From an uncultured Lachnospiraceae bacterium (GTDB lineage Bacteria > Bacillota > Clostridia > Lachnospirales > Lachnospiraceae), in the NCBI GenBank assembly GCA_946614165.1, contig CAMOGQ010000032.1, forward strand, positions 1 to 32,012: a stretch of DNA of 32,012 bases. The letters run 5' to 3'. The number at the start of each line of letters is the position of its first letter. Position 1 is the stretch's first letter. Below the pieces are notes generated by a model. It saw only the letters and a program-made list of their open reading frames with translations, had not been told where the DNA came from and searched no databases. Below are positions 23,838 to 31,804 of the stretch, piece after piece. A program made the translations under genes and the position numbers.

Positions 23838-24803
23838 TTACTTTCCGATGCTGACGCCGGCTTCTTCATAATAGGCCGCCGCGCCGGGATGGAAGGGAAT
23901 GGGGATATCCTGGACCGCGCTTTCCTCCGTCAGAGTAAAATCCACGGGGACTGCCAGCTGGAGCTGGTCCGCATTTTTAAAGAGAGCGGCGGTGATCTTC
24001 TTAACGTCCCCTTCCGGGAGCTTATTGCTGGCCAGAAGGACGGCCTTTACGCCCACGGTCTTCACGTCCTTGTTCATGCCGGTATAGGTGCCGGCGGGGA
24101 CGGTATAGGTGGTATAGAAATCATAGGTGCCGATCAGGGATTTTCTCTCGTCGCCGGTTATGGGCAGCAGGCGTATGTCCACCTGCTTGGCCAGCTCCTC
24201 CACCACGGTGGTCCGGACGCCTGCCGTGCAGAAGAAGGCGTCGATCTCCCCGTTCTGCAGGGCCTTTGCCGCGTCGGTATAGTTGAGGTTGACTTCCTCC
24301 ACCAGCTTTTCGTTGAGGCCGTAGGCCAGAAGGATCTGGACGGCGTTGACTTCGGAGCCGGATTCCGCTTCGCCCACGCTGACTTTCTTTCCCCGCAGGT
24401 CGCGGATGGATTTGATGCCGGAATCCTTTCTGGTGATGAACTGGCATACTTCCGTATAAAGTCCCGCCACGGCCCCGTAGCCGGTCAGAGCCTTCCCACT
24501 GAAGGCGTCCGTGCCGTTCCAGGCGGAGCTGATCACGTCGGTCTGGGAAATGGCCAGCTGGATATAATCCTCCGACATAAGACGGAGATTGGCGGCGGAG
24601 CCTGCCGTGACCTTGACCTCGATCTCCATGGGATCTTCCTGGGAAGCAAGAAGACCCGCAAAGGTCTGTCCGAAGGTGTTATAGTTGCCGCCCACGCCTG
24701 CCGTGCCGAAGCGGATGGCCTTCCCTGTGCCCCCGCAGCCCGAAAGCAGCAGGCAGAGACAGAGGAGACAGGCAGCGGCTGTGCCATAGCTGATTCTTTT
24801 CAT
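23838..24803 (-). CDS. TAXI-family solute-binding lipoprotein
   Basis: A 321-residue extracellular binding protein of the TRAP-associated TAXI family. The signal peptide (about 1-22) ends in the lipobox LSGC, so Cys23 is the lipid anchor. The mature part opens with the family block IRFGTAGVGGNYNTFGQ (about 30-46) and has VSVGEAESGSEVNA (about 142-155). TAXI proteins of known specificity bind glutamate, glutamine or related acids. No TRAP membrane subunit (DctQ/DctM type) is nearby; instead gltS starts 12 bases downstream. I infer that it captures glutamate-like substrates for GltS. AAGGAGGGC precedes the ATG. It is the first gene of a three-gene operon. Confidence 0.9.
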   Translation of the reverse strand: MKRISYGTAAACLLCLCLLLSGCGGTGKAIRFGTAGVGGNYNTFGQTFAGLLASQEDPMEIEVKVTAGSAANLRLMSEDYIQLAISQTDVISSAWNGTDAFSGKALTGYGAVAGLYTEVCQFITRKDSGIKSIRDLRGKKVSVGEAESGSEVNAVQILLAYGLNEKLVEEVNLNYTDAAKALQNGEIDAFFCTAGVRTTVVEELAKQVDIRLLPITGDERKSLIGTYDFYTTYTVPAGTYTGMNKDVKTVGVKAVLLASNKLPEGDVKKITAALFKNADQLQLAVPVDFTLTEESAVQDIPIPFHPGAAAYYEEAGVSIGK

Positions 24804-24959
24804 CTTTGCCCTCCTTGATCATGTGAGAATTTTGTATACGTGTGTATTTTAATGCATTTATTTTAAAAAGAAAACAGGAGGACCGGGTTTTTGTCAGCTG
24901 TTTTGCCATCCCGGGGCGGAAAATGATGCATTTTTATTCCCTGCCTCCCGGAGGAAATG

Positions 24960-24965
24960 TATAAT
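24960..24965 (+). promoter_or_regulatory. Probable -10 box for the DUF523-GNAT gene
   Basis: A perfect TATAAT lies about 36 bases upstream of the ATG at 25001. The -35 region is poor (TTCCCT at 17 bases), so this call is tentative. Confidence 0.4.
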
Positions 24966-25000
24966 ACCGGAAGGAAAGCCTTTTAAGGAGGAGAGTCTTC

Positions 25001-25897
25001 ATGTATGTGATCAGCAGATGCCTGGCAGGATATCCCTGCCGCTACGACGGAAAAAGCAAGGGAGTCCCGGAGATCATGGAGCTTGCAAAGAGGGAGGAGG
25101 TCCTCCTGGTCTGTCCCGAGGTCCTGGGAGGGCTTCCCACCCCCCGCATTCCCAGCGAGATCCGGGAGGGCAGGGTCCTGAACCGGGAAGGAGAGGACGT
25201 GACGGAGGCCTTTTTGCGGGGAGCGGAAAAGACCATGGCCCTCTGCAGGGAAAAGGGCTGCAGCGCTGCTATCCTGAAGGCGGATTCCCCCTCCTGCGGC
25301 ATCGGAAGGATCCACAACGGCCTCTTTGACGGGGGATATGTTTCTGCAGACGGGATCTTTGCGGATATGGTCAGAAAGGCGGGGATTCCTGCCGTTACGG
25401 AAAAGGAATATCTGGAAAGCATAGGGAAAGAGGCCGGGGCAGAAGAAAAGACAGGGCTTAAAGTCATCCGGGCAGAGTCTCTTGCCCACAGGGCCGGGGC
25501 TTTCTATGTCCGGATCCAGGGCATGGGCCGGGCCCATCATATCTCCCTGGAAGCTGAGTTCGACGACCACGACGGGGAGGGCACAGACTATATCCTTATA
25601 ACGGATGACAGCTTTCCCATAGCCACCTGCCGCTTCTATGAACTGGGGCAGGGAGAAGCCATGATCGGCAGGGTGGTGGTCCTGCCGGAATACCGTGGGC
25701 AGGGTCTTGGAAGAAAGGTGGTCCTGGAGGCAGAAAAATGGCTCTCCGACCTGGGCTTTGAAAAAGCCGTGGTGGAGAGCCGGGACGTGGCTGTGGATTT
25801 TTATAAAAAGCTGGGCTACCGGGTCACGGACGGGACCCTTCTGCACGGGCCAACCTTTGACTGCATCCGGATGGAAAAAGACCTTTCCAGGTCCTGA
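25001..25897 (+). CDS. DUF523 (TudS-like)-GNAT acetyltransferase fusion
   Basis: Two domains in one 298-residue chain. Residues 1-145 are a DUF523 domain: SRCLAGYPCRYDG (Cys7, Cys13), CPEVLGGLPTPR (38-49) and KADSPSCG with Cys99. Three such cysteines hold the iron-sulfur cluster in the thiouracil desulfidase TudS, a member of this family. Residues 153-298 are a GNAT acetyltransferase with the acetyl-CoA loop YRGQGLG (231-237) and the typical DFYKKLGYR near the end. The AAGGAGGAG upstream supports ATG 25001. The gene is monocistronic, and I see no terminator before the convergent gene 5 bases away. Desulfuration is known for one family member only and is not shown here; the acetyl acceptor is unknown. 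Confidence 0.85.
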   Translation: MYVISRCLAGYPCRYDGKSKGVPEIMELAKREEVLLVCPEVLGGLPTPRIPSEIREGRVLNREGEDVTEAFLRGAEKTMALCREKGCSAAILKADSPSCGIGRIHNGLFDGGYVSADGIFADMVRKAGIPAVTEKEYLESIGKEAGAEEKTGLKVIRAESLAHRAGAFYVRIQGMGRAHHISLEAEFDDHDGEGTDYILITDDSFPIATCRFYELGQGEAMIGRVVVLPEYRGQGLGRKVVLEAEKWLSDLGFEKAVVESRDVAVDFYKKLGYRVTDGTLLHGPTFDCIRMEKDLSRS

Positions 25898-25902
25898 GGG
25901 GA

Positions 25903-26904
25903 TCAGAGCATGCCTCTGGGGCGCCGTGGCGCCTCCTGCCTTGGCTGCATCAGGGCCGTATGGAAATCCGGGGAGAAGACATAGGCGGCGCCCAGCATGA
26001 TCAGGATCTGGGGGAAGGTGAACATGGCGGCAAAGCAGAGGATGCCGGTCACAATGCCGTTCCTTATGCCCAGGTATTTGCGGATGACCAGGGTCAGGGC
26101 CAGGACCCCGAAGGCGGCCAGAAAGAGGTAGCCGCAGACCCAGAGGGACTGGGAGATGTTGTGCTGCAGCTCCGGCATGGCATCGTTCCGCAGATTGGCG
26201 GCGCCGTAGCCGTAGGCGGCCACTGCAATCAGGGCGAAGTACCTGGGAGGATAATAGGTGGTCAGAGGCTCGGCCCTGGGGACTTTGAACCGCATGCGGC
26301 GCAGCACCGCCAGGCTCAGGTAGTAGACCACCACGCCCTGGATCAGGCCGAAGAAGACCATGGAGATGACGAACATCTGCCTGAGGAACTGGTCATTGTA
26401 GATGGACATGACCTGTTCCATGATCTGCTGCCCCTTCTCTCCGGCGGAGGCCGTATAGGTGGTCATGACCTGGGTCAGCATGGCCTGCATTTTCGTGATG
26501 GTGGCGTTTATGTCGTAGCCGAAGACGGAAGCCAGGGCCACGGTATCCAGTACGTTGAAGAAGGCGGACAGGCCCATGACCAGAAGCATGGTCTTGGCCA
26601 TGCTGACCTTTTTGAAGATGCAGGTGCCCAGCACCAGGCCCGTGAAGGCGGAGGTGATGGCATAGAACATGGAGGTCAGGGTGCCGAAGATAAAGGAGAA
26701 AAAGCACATGCCGGCAAAGACCATGAGACCGCTCTTAAAGCTGTATTTTGAGGTATAGGCCACCATGGGGATGGGCATGAGGTAGACGAAGATCTCCTCG
26801 AAAAAACCTCCTGTCTGACGGTTGAGCAGAAGGAGGATGGTAAAAATGGCCAGGATCATTGCCCCTGTAGTAATCTGCAGGGTCATTGTATTTCTTTCTT
26901 GCAT
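25903..26904 (-). CDS. DUF2232 (YybS-like) membrane protein
   Basis: A 333-residue integral membrane protein with about eight helices. Pairs of helices at the N-terminus (about 10-110), a polar segment (about 140-185) and further helices after 190 match the DUF2232/YybS family, whose function is unknown. ATG 26904 follows GGAGGAG at 6 bases. The C-terminus is a basic, proline-rich tail (QPRQEAPRRPRGML). Its 3' end stops 5 bases from the convergent DUF523-GNAT gene. The preceding HMA2-like gene lies 42 bases upstream on the same strand, with a plus-strand-oriented terminator hairpin in the gap. Confidence 0.75.
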   Translation of the reverse strand: MQERNTMTLQITTGAMILAIFTILLLLNRQTGGFFEEIFVYLMPIPMVAYTSKYSFKSGLMVFAGMCFFSFIFGTLTSMFYAITSAFTGLVLGTCIFKKVSMAKTMLLVMGLSAFFNVLDTVALASVFGYDINATITKMQAMLTQVMTTYTASAGEKGQQIMEQVMSIYNDQFLRQMFVISMVFFGLIQGVVVYYLSLAVLRRMRFKVPRAEPLTTYYPPRYFALIAVAAYGYGAANLRNDAMPELQHNISQSLWVCGYLFLAAFGVLALTLVIRKYLGIRNGIVTGILCFAAMFTFPQILIMLGAAYVFSPDFHTALMQPRQEAPRRPRGML

Positions 26905-26915
26905 AGATTTCTCCT

Positions 26916-26948
26916 CCGGCAGCTTCCGCTGCCGGTTTTTTGTTTTTT
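26916..26948 (+). terminator. Plus-strand intrinsic terminator within a minus-strand gene pair
   Basis: CCGGCAGC-TTCC-GCTGCCGG forms a perfect 8-bp stem followed by T6-G-T6 on the plus strand. Genes on both sides run on the minus strand. It therefore points the wrong way for them and probably ends antisense readthrough from the DUF523-GNAT gene. Confidence 0.8.
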
Positions 26949-27372
26949 AAAGCTTTTCCAGTCTGAAGAGCTGGTAAGCGTGCAGGGCCAGCTGGATGGG
27001 CGCGGGCATGATTGCGTCGAAGGCGGCTTCCGTCATAAACTGCATGCGCATCTTCCGTTTGACGTGGGGCGCCAGGCCGCGCTTTCTGATCTCTGCCATA
27101 TCCAGGAAGGGACTTTCGGGCCCGGTGTCCGGATAGGCCGTCTCCCCCGGACAGGCGGGATCCAGCTGCCTGAGGGCCGGAAGCAGAAAAGATTCCTCTC
27201 CTTCATAATAAATGCAGACGCCGCCGGTGTTCATGAAGATCCTCACATCCCTTACCTGAGGAAGGGACAGAAGGGCAAGGCGTATTTTTCTGGACTCTTC
27301 CAGGCTGATCGTTCCGGACAGGAGCCGGATCCGGAGAAAGCCTGAGGCCCTGTGCTTTACTGAAAACTGCAT
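26947..27372 (-). CDS. Stand-alone HMA2-like domain protein (P-type ATPase N-terminus-like)
   Basis: A 141-residue protein. Residues 1-55 resemble the HMA2 domain found at the start of many clostridial metal P-type ATPases (HRASGFLRIRL, then SLPQVRDVRIF and GGVCIYYEG). The C-terminal part (HVKRKMRMQFMTEAAFDAIMPAPIQ) resembles the linker before the first ATPase helix, but the frame then stops. No CxxC metal-binding motif is present and no ATPase core follows. ATG 27372 has AAAGGA upstream; an extension to 27417 lacks a site. It could be a free regulatory domain or a truncated remnant. It sits 42 bases upstream of the DUF2232 gene on the same strand. Confidence 0.62.
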   Translation of the reverse strand: MQFSVKHRASGFLRIRLLSGTISLEESRKIRLALLSLPQVRDVRIFMNTGGVCIYYEGEESFLLPALRQLDPACPGETAYPDTGPESPFLDMAEIRKRGLAPHVKRKMRMQFMTEAAFDAIMPAPIQLALHAYQLFRLEKL

Positions 27373-27561
27373 GACATATCCTTTCCCTGCCGCGGCAGTG
27401 TGTTCCACAGCGAACATTATAGCACAGGAAGATCCGGTATTCCCAGTCCCGAAAAATGTCGCCTGCCGCGCGACCTTTTCGGGCCCTGTCCGGGGTATGG
27501 TAAAGATACCCAGTCAGAACACCACAATTTCATAATTGTTTTTCCAAAGGAGGATACTATC

Positions 27562-28206
27562 ATGAGAAAAAACCTTACGGAGATCGTCTTTATTCTGGAC
27601 AGGAGCGGTTCCATGCGGGGCCTGGAAAAGGATACCATCGGGGGCTACAACGGCATGCTGGACAAGCAGAAGAAGGAAGAGGGAGAGGCCCTGGTCACCA
27701 CAGTTCTTTTTGACGACAGGATCGAGGTCCTCTGCGACAGAGTTCCCATCGGGGATCTTCCCGAAATGACGGAGAAGGAATACTTCGTCAGGGGCTGCAC
27801 CGCTCTTCTGGACGCGGTGGGCACCACGGCAGAGCGGATCGCCACCATTCATAAATATGCCAGGGAGGAGGACAGACCGGAGCATACCATTTTTATCATC
27901 ACCACCGACGGTCTTGAGAACGCTTCCCGGAGATTTTCCGCCGACCAGGTAAAGCGCCTGATCAGCAGGCAGCAGGAAGAAGCCGGCTGGGAATTCATCT
28001 TCCTGGGCGCCAACATCGACGCGGTCAGGACTGCCGGGGACATGGGCATCCCCAGGGAGAGGGCCGTCAACTACCACTGCGATCCGGTGGGAACAAAACT
28101 CAACTATGAGGCAATGAACAGGGCCGTCCATTCCGTGCGCATGGGGGAAGAGCTGGACGACTCCTGGAGAGAGGAGCTGGACGAGGACTTCCTTCTGAGG
28201 CAGTAA
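27562..28206 (+). CDS. von Willebrand factor A domain protein
   Basis: A 214-residue protein consisting of almost only a VWA domain. The MIDAS metal site is visible as D13-R-S15-G-S17, with GCTALLDAVG around 86-95 and TTDGLEN around 120-126. There is no signal peptide or membrane anchor, so it is cytoplasmic. VWA proteins bind partners through the metal, but no partner such as a MoxR ATPase is encoded here. ATG 27562 follows AAAGGAGG at about 9 bases; the longer frame back to 27400 crosses promoter-like sequence and is rejected. It ends at a strong terminator and stands alone. Its role is unknown. Confidence 0.85.
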   Translation: MRKNLTEIVFILDRSGSMRGLEKDTIGGYNGMLDKQKKEEGEALVTTVLFDDRIEVLCDRVPIGDLPEMTEKEYFVRGCTALLDAVGTTAERIATIHKYAREEDRPEHTIFIITTDGLENASRRFSADQVKRLISRQQEEAGWEFIFLGANIDAVRTAGDMGIPRERAVNYHCDPVGTKLNYEAMNRAVHSVRMGEELDDSWREELDEDFLLRQ

Positions 28207-28219
28207 GACTTTGGCTGGC

Positions 28220-28263
28220 AGGGCCGCCCCTTCCCAAAAAAAGGGGGCGGGGGCGGCCCTTTA
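28220..28263 (+). terminator. Terminator after the VWA gene
   Basis: AGGGCCGCCCC (28220-28230) pairs perfectly with GGGGCGGCCCT (28250-28260), followed by TTTAT. The loop contains a run of A residues. Confidence 0.75.
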
Positions 28264-28283
28264 TCCCTTAAAGCAAAAAATGC

Positions 28284-28312
28284 TTGCCAGCTTCCGGATT
28301 CTGAGGTATAAA
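28284..28312 (+). promoter_or_regulatory. Predicted promoter of ddh
   Basis: TTGCCA (28284-28289) and TATAAA (28307-28312) are 17 bases apart. Each box matches consensus in five of six positions. Confidence 0.65.
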
Positions 28313-28384
28313 TGTAGCTGTATTTTATACACTTTTACGCATTAAATCCGTAAACTATCAGCTTGAACAAGGAGAGCACGTTTT

Positions 28385-29368
28385 ATGATCAGAATCGGTA
28401 TTTTAGGCTACGGCAACCTTGGCCGCGGCGTGGAAAGCGCCATCCGTCAGAATCCGGATATGGAACTCGTGGCAGTATTTACGAGAAGAGATCCCGCATC
28501 TCTGAAGATCCGCACCGAAGGCGTCGGCGTTTACAGCGTGGACGACGTACTTTCTTTTAAGGATAAGATCGATGTCATGATCCTCTGCGGGGGAAGTGCT
28601 ACGGACCTTCCCGTCCAGACCCCTCTCTACGCCAGGGACTTCAACGTCATCAACAGCTTCGACACCCACGCACGCATCAGCGAGCACTTCGCGGACGTGG
28701 ACAAAGCCGCAAAGGAAGGCGGAAAAATCGGCGTCATTTCCATCGGCTGGGATCCCGGCATGTTCTCCCTGAACAGAATGATCGCCACAGCCTGCCTGCC
28801 CGAGGGCCAGAACTATACCTTCTGGGGCAGAGGCGTCAGCCAGGGCCATTCCGATGCCTGCCGCAGGATCGAGGGCGTAAAGGACGCCAGGCAGTACACG
28901 GTCCCCGTGGAGGAATCCGTTGATAAGGTAAGAAAGGGACAGAATCCTAAGCTGACCACCAGGCAGATGCATACCAGGGAAGCCTTCGTGGTGGCAGAAG
29001 AGGGCGCCGACAGGGAAAAGATCGAAGAAGAGATCAAGACCATGCCCAACTACTTTGCGGACTACGACACCACCGTTACCTTTATTTCCGAAGAGGAGAT
29101 GAAGAAGAACCACGCATCCCTTCCCCACGGCGGCTTCGTGATCAGAAGCGGCGTCACCGGCTTTGATAAAGAGCACAAGCAGATCATCGAGTACAATCTG
29201 AAGCTGGATTCCAACCCGGAATTCACCGGCAGCATCCTGGTGGCCTATGCCAGAGCCGCCTTCAGGCTCTATACGGAAGGCCAGACGGGCTGCAGGACCA
29301 TCTTCGATATCGCACCGGCTTATCTGAGTCCCTTAAGCGGCGAAGAGCTGAGGGCCCACCTTCTGTAA
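28385..29368 (+). CDS. ddh: meso-Diaminopimelate dehydrogenase
   Basis: Forms meso-diaminopimelate in one step from tetrahydrodipicolinate, ammonia and NADPH, for lysine and peptidoglycan synthesis. The 327 residues fit the family (about 320-330). The Rossmann motif GILGYGNLGRGVE is at 5-17, followed by the conserved GGSATDLPVQTP (about 69-80), NSFDTHARI and ISIGWDPGMFSLNR (about 118-131). ATG 28385 is preceded by AAGGAGAG. The gene is monocistronic with its own promoter and terminator. It bypasses the succinylase, acetylase and aminotransferase branches of the lysine pathway. Confidence 0.95.
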   Translation: MIRIGILGYGNLGRGVESAIRQNPDMELVAVFTRRDPASLKIRTEGVGVYSVDDVLSFKDKIDVMILCGGSATDLPVQTPLYARDFNVINSFDTHARISEHFADVDKAAKEGGKIGVISIGWDPGMFSLNRMIATACLPEGQNYTFWGRGVSQGHSDACRRIEGVKDARQYTVPVEESVDKVRKGQNPKLTTRQMHTREAFVVAEEGADREKIEEEIKTMPNYFADYDTTVTFISEEEMKKNHASLPHGGFVIRSGVTGFDKEHKQIIEYNLKLDSNPEFTGSILVAYARAAFRLYTEGQTGCRTIFDIAPAYLSPLSGEELRAHLL

Positions 29369-29382
29369 GACAAAGCATCCAG

Positions 29383-29434
29383 GCACACCGGAGAACGCAG
29401 GGCGAAAGCAGCCCTGTTCCCCGGTGTGCTTTTT
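29383..29434 (+). terminator. Terminator of ddh
   Basis: A long hairpin: the outer stem GCACACCGG pairs with CCGGTGTGC and the inner stem CAGGGC with GCCCTG. TTTTT follows. Confidence 0.85.
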
Positions 29435-29500
29435 GTATTTTTACTGTTTCCTGGCCTGCTTTTTTGTGCTTTTTTGCCTGCGGGCTTATGCGCAGAAGTT

Positions 29501-29529
29501 TTGACCCCTGTGAGAGCCCATGATATAAT
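29501..29529 (+). promoter_or_regulatory. Strong promoter of malQ
   Basis: TTGACC (29501-29506) and TATAAT (29524-29529) are 17 bases apart. A TG two bases before the -10 box gives an extended -10. The start should lie near 29536. Confidence 0.88.
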
Positions 29530-29564
29530 CTATGGCGGACCTGAAAAAAATGGAGGTGATTCTT

Positions 29565-31088
29565 ATGGGACGTAAAAGCGGTATCCTTCTTCCGATCTCT
29601 TCTCTTCCTTCGGACTACGGCATCGGAAGCTTTTCGAAAGAAGCATACGAATTTGTGGATTTTCTTGAAAAGGCCGGCCAGTCTTACTGGCAGATCCTGC
29701 CCCTGGGGCAGACGGGCTACGGAGATTCTCCCTACCAGTCTTTTTCGACCTTTGCGGGGAACCCCTATTTTATCGACCTGGACGCCCTGGCCGCGGAAGG
29801 CTATATCAGCAGGGAGGATGTCTCCTGCCTGTATTTCGGCTCCAGTCCCTCCTACGTGGACTACGCGGAAATATACAAAAACCGCTATATCATCCTGAGG
29901 AAGGCCTATGACAACAGCCCCTACTGCCTTTCCATGACCAACCGGCCGGAGAGTCCGGAGGACCGCGAAAAGCAGCAGGCCTTCGAGGAATTTATCCGTG
30001 ACAACAGAGACTGGCTTACGGACTACGCCCTCTACAGGGCCGTAAAAAGGGAAATGGGCAACACTTCCTATATTGAATGGGATGATCCCATCCGGCTCAG
30101 AGACCCCGAAGCCATGCGGACCTACAGGGAAAAGCTCTCGGACGAGATCCGCTTCGTGGAATTCCAGCAGTATCTGTTCTATACCCAGTGGACGGCTCTC
30201 AAAGAGTACGCCAACGGGAAAGGCATAGAGATCATAGGGGACCTTCCAATCTATGTGGCCTTCGACAGCGCCGATACCTGGTCCCATCCCGAGCTCTTCG
30301 AGTTCGACGAAAAGGGCTTTCCTACCGTAGTGGCAGGCGTTCCCCCGGATGCCTTCTCGGCCACCGGCCAGCTCTGGGGCAACCCCATCTACAGGTGGGA
30401 TTATCATAAGAAGACAGGCTATGCCTGGTGGATGGACCGCCTTGCATACGCCTTTAAGCTCTACGACGTGGTCCGGATCGACCACTTCCGGGGCTTTGAC
30501 GAATACTATGCCATTCCCTACGGGGCCGAAACAGCCATGGAGGGCGAGTGGCGTCCGGGACCCGGCGCGGAGCTCTTCAAAGTCATGGAGGAGCGCTTCG
30601 GCAGAAAGAGAATCATCGCGGAGGACCTGGGGATCCTGACCCCCGGCGTATACAAGCTTCTGGAGGATACGGGCTATCCCGGCATGAAGGTCCTGCAGTT
30701 TGCCTTCGACGGCGGCAGCCACAACGAATATCTGCCCCACAGCCATGTAAAAAATACCTTCGTCTATACGGGGACCCACGACAACGATACCACCCTGGGC
30801 TGGTACCTGAGCCAGGACGACTGGCACAAGGCCTATATCTGCCGCTATCTGGGCGTAAAGGAAGGGAACTTCAGGACTATGGACATGATCCGGGCCGCCA
30901 TGATGAGCGTGGCCGATACGGTCATCATTCCCATGCAGGATTATCTGGAAAAGGGAAGCGAAGCCAGGATCAATACCCCTTCCACCCTGGGAGACAACTG
31001 GAAATGGAGACTTGGCAGGGATGAGCTGCAGGATGCCCTGGCCGATGAGATCAGAGACCTGACCGGACTCTACGGCAGGCTTAAGTAA
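29565..31088 (+). CDS. malQ: 4-alpha-glucanotransferase (amylomaltase, GH77)
   Basis: Transfers alpha-1,4-glucan segments between maltodextrins in starch or glycogen metabolism. The 507 residues fit bacterial MalQ. The catalytic triad is visible: Asp306 (VRIDHFRG, nucleophile), Glu353 (IAEDLG, acid/base) and Asp406 (GTHDND). The N-terminus has the family block GILLPISSLPSDYGIGSFS. ATG 29565 follows GGAGGTGATT; a frame open to 29532 starts inside the promoter region and is not used. The unknown membrane protein follows 22 bases later without a terminator. No other maltodextrin gene is in the window. Confidence 0.95.
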   Translation: MGRKSGILLPISSLPSDYGIGSFSKEAYEFVDFLEKAGQSYWQILPLGQTGYGDSPYQSFSTFAGNPYFIDLDALAAEGYISREDVSCLYFGSSPSYVDYAEIYKNRYIILRKAYDNSPYCLSMTNRPESPEDREKQQAFEEFIRDNRDWLTDYALYRAVKREMGNTSYIEWDDPIRLRDPEAMRTYREKLSDEIRFVEFQQYLFYTQWTALKEYANGKGIEIIGDLPIYVAFDSADTWSHPELFEFDEKGFPTVVAGVPPDAFSATGQLWGNPIYRWDYHKKTGYAWWMDRLAYAFKLYDVVRIDHFRGFDEYYAIPYGAETAMEGEWRPGPGAELFKVMEERFGRKRIIAEDLGILTPGVYKLLEDTGYPGMKVLQFAFDGGSHNEYLPHSHVKNTFVYTGTHDNDTTLGWYLSQDDWHKAYICRYLGVKEGNFRTMDMIRAAMMSVADTVIIPMQDYLEKGSEARINTPSTLGDNWKWRLGRDELQDALADEIRDLTGLYGRLK

Positions 31089-31110
31089 AAGAAGAGGGAG
31101 AGACGGATAC

Positions 31111-31671
31111 GTGTCCAACTACAAACTGAAGAGAAAAAAGGGCAGGGCGGGAAGACCGGAGGAACTGAAGAAAGCCCTGATGTTTGACAGAGATGTATAT
31201 GATGATCATGCGGGCCTAATCTACAGCAGGCTTATGTCCGTAACCATCTGGGGCCTGATCCTCAGCGCCCTGGTGCTGGGCCTTATCAACAGCGGCATTG
31301 CCGACATCAGCAAATGGGATACCTTCGGAAAAGTCCTTTTTTACGCGGTGGTGGTCCTTTTCGGGATCCCCAGCATTTTCATCTTCCCCACGGCCTTTTT
31401 CCTCAAGCAGGGAAAGATCCGTCTCTATAAGGAATCCTTTATCGAGATCTACGGGGACAGGATCATCTACCAGAAGGTCCCCAGGATCACCGGCAACAAC
31501 ATTACCTACGAACCCATGGTGGTGACGGGCATAAAGTCCGTGGAACCGGGAACCTACAGCTATCTGATCACGGGGGACGTCTTAAACGGCAATACCGGCA
31601 GAAAATATGACAGCGTCAGGATCCCCAATGCCTTCGAAGACATGGATGCTCTGACAGGGCTGGCAAAATAA
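31111..31671 (+). CDS. Two-helix membrane protein of unknown function
   Basis: I do not recognise a family with certainty. This 186-residue protein starts with a very basic segment (KLKRKKGRAGR, 5-15). Two hydrophobic helices follow at about 43-60 and 75-97, and then a soluble C-terminal part rich in beta strands (RLYKESFIEIYGDRIIY, about 104-120). The C-terminal half could be a bacterial PH-like domain, as found in other two-helix proteins, but this is a guess. The start is GTG 31111 with GAGGGAGAG about 10 bases upstream. It follows malQ by 22 bases with no terminator between, so the two may be co-transcribed, and it ends before a strong terminator. Confidence 0.65.
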   Translation: MSNYKLKRKKGRAGRPEELKKALMFDRDVYDDHAGLIYSRLMSVTIWGLILSALVLGLINSGIADISKWDTFGKVLFYAVVVLFGIPSIFIFPTAFFLKQGKIRLYKESFIEIYGDRIIYQKVPRITGNNITYEPMVVTGIKSVEPGTYSYLITGDVLNGNTGRKYDSVRIPNAFEDMDALTGLAK

Positions 31672-31724
31672 GCGGATGCCTGCCGGAAAAGATCCGGATT
31701 AAAAACATAGTGAGACCCATACAG

Positions 31725-31767
31725 GGCGGCCGTACTGAAAAGCTTTTTTCGGTACGGCCGCCTTTTC
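31725..31767 (+). terminator. Terminator of the malQ unit
   Basis: GGCGGCCGTAC (31725-31735) pairs perfectly with GTACGGCCGCC (31752-31762). The inner GAAAA/TTTTC extends the stem, and TTTTC follows it. Confidence 0.85.
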
Positions 31768-31804
31768 TGCGTCTTTTTTTCATCCTTAGACCGCCTTTTT
31801 TCCG

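Noticed and set aside
25914-25938. GGCGCC-GT-GGCGCC hairpin just past the DUF523-GNAT gene
   Set aside because: No T-run follows on either strand, the loop is too small, and the bases encode the C-terminal tail of the DUF2232 protein; not a terminator.
27494-27539. Two small inverted repeats before the VWA gene (GGGTAT/ATACCC and ACAATT/AATTGT)
   Set aside because: Six-base arms of this kind occur by chance, and no good promoter boxes frame them; too weak to call operators.
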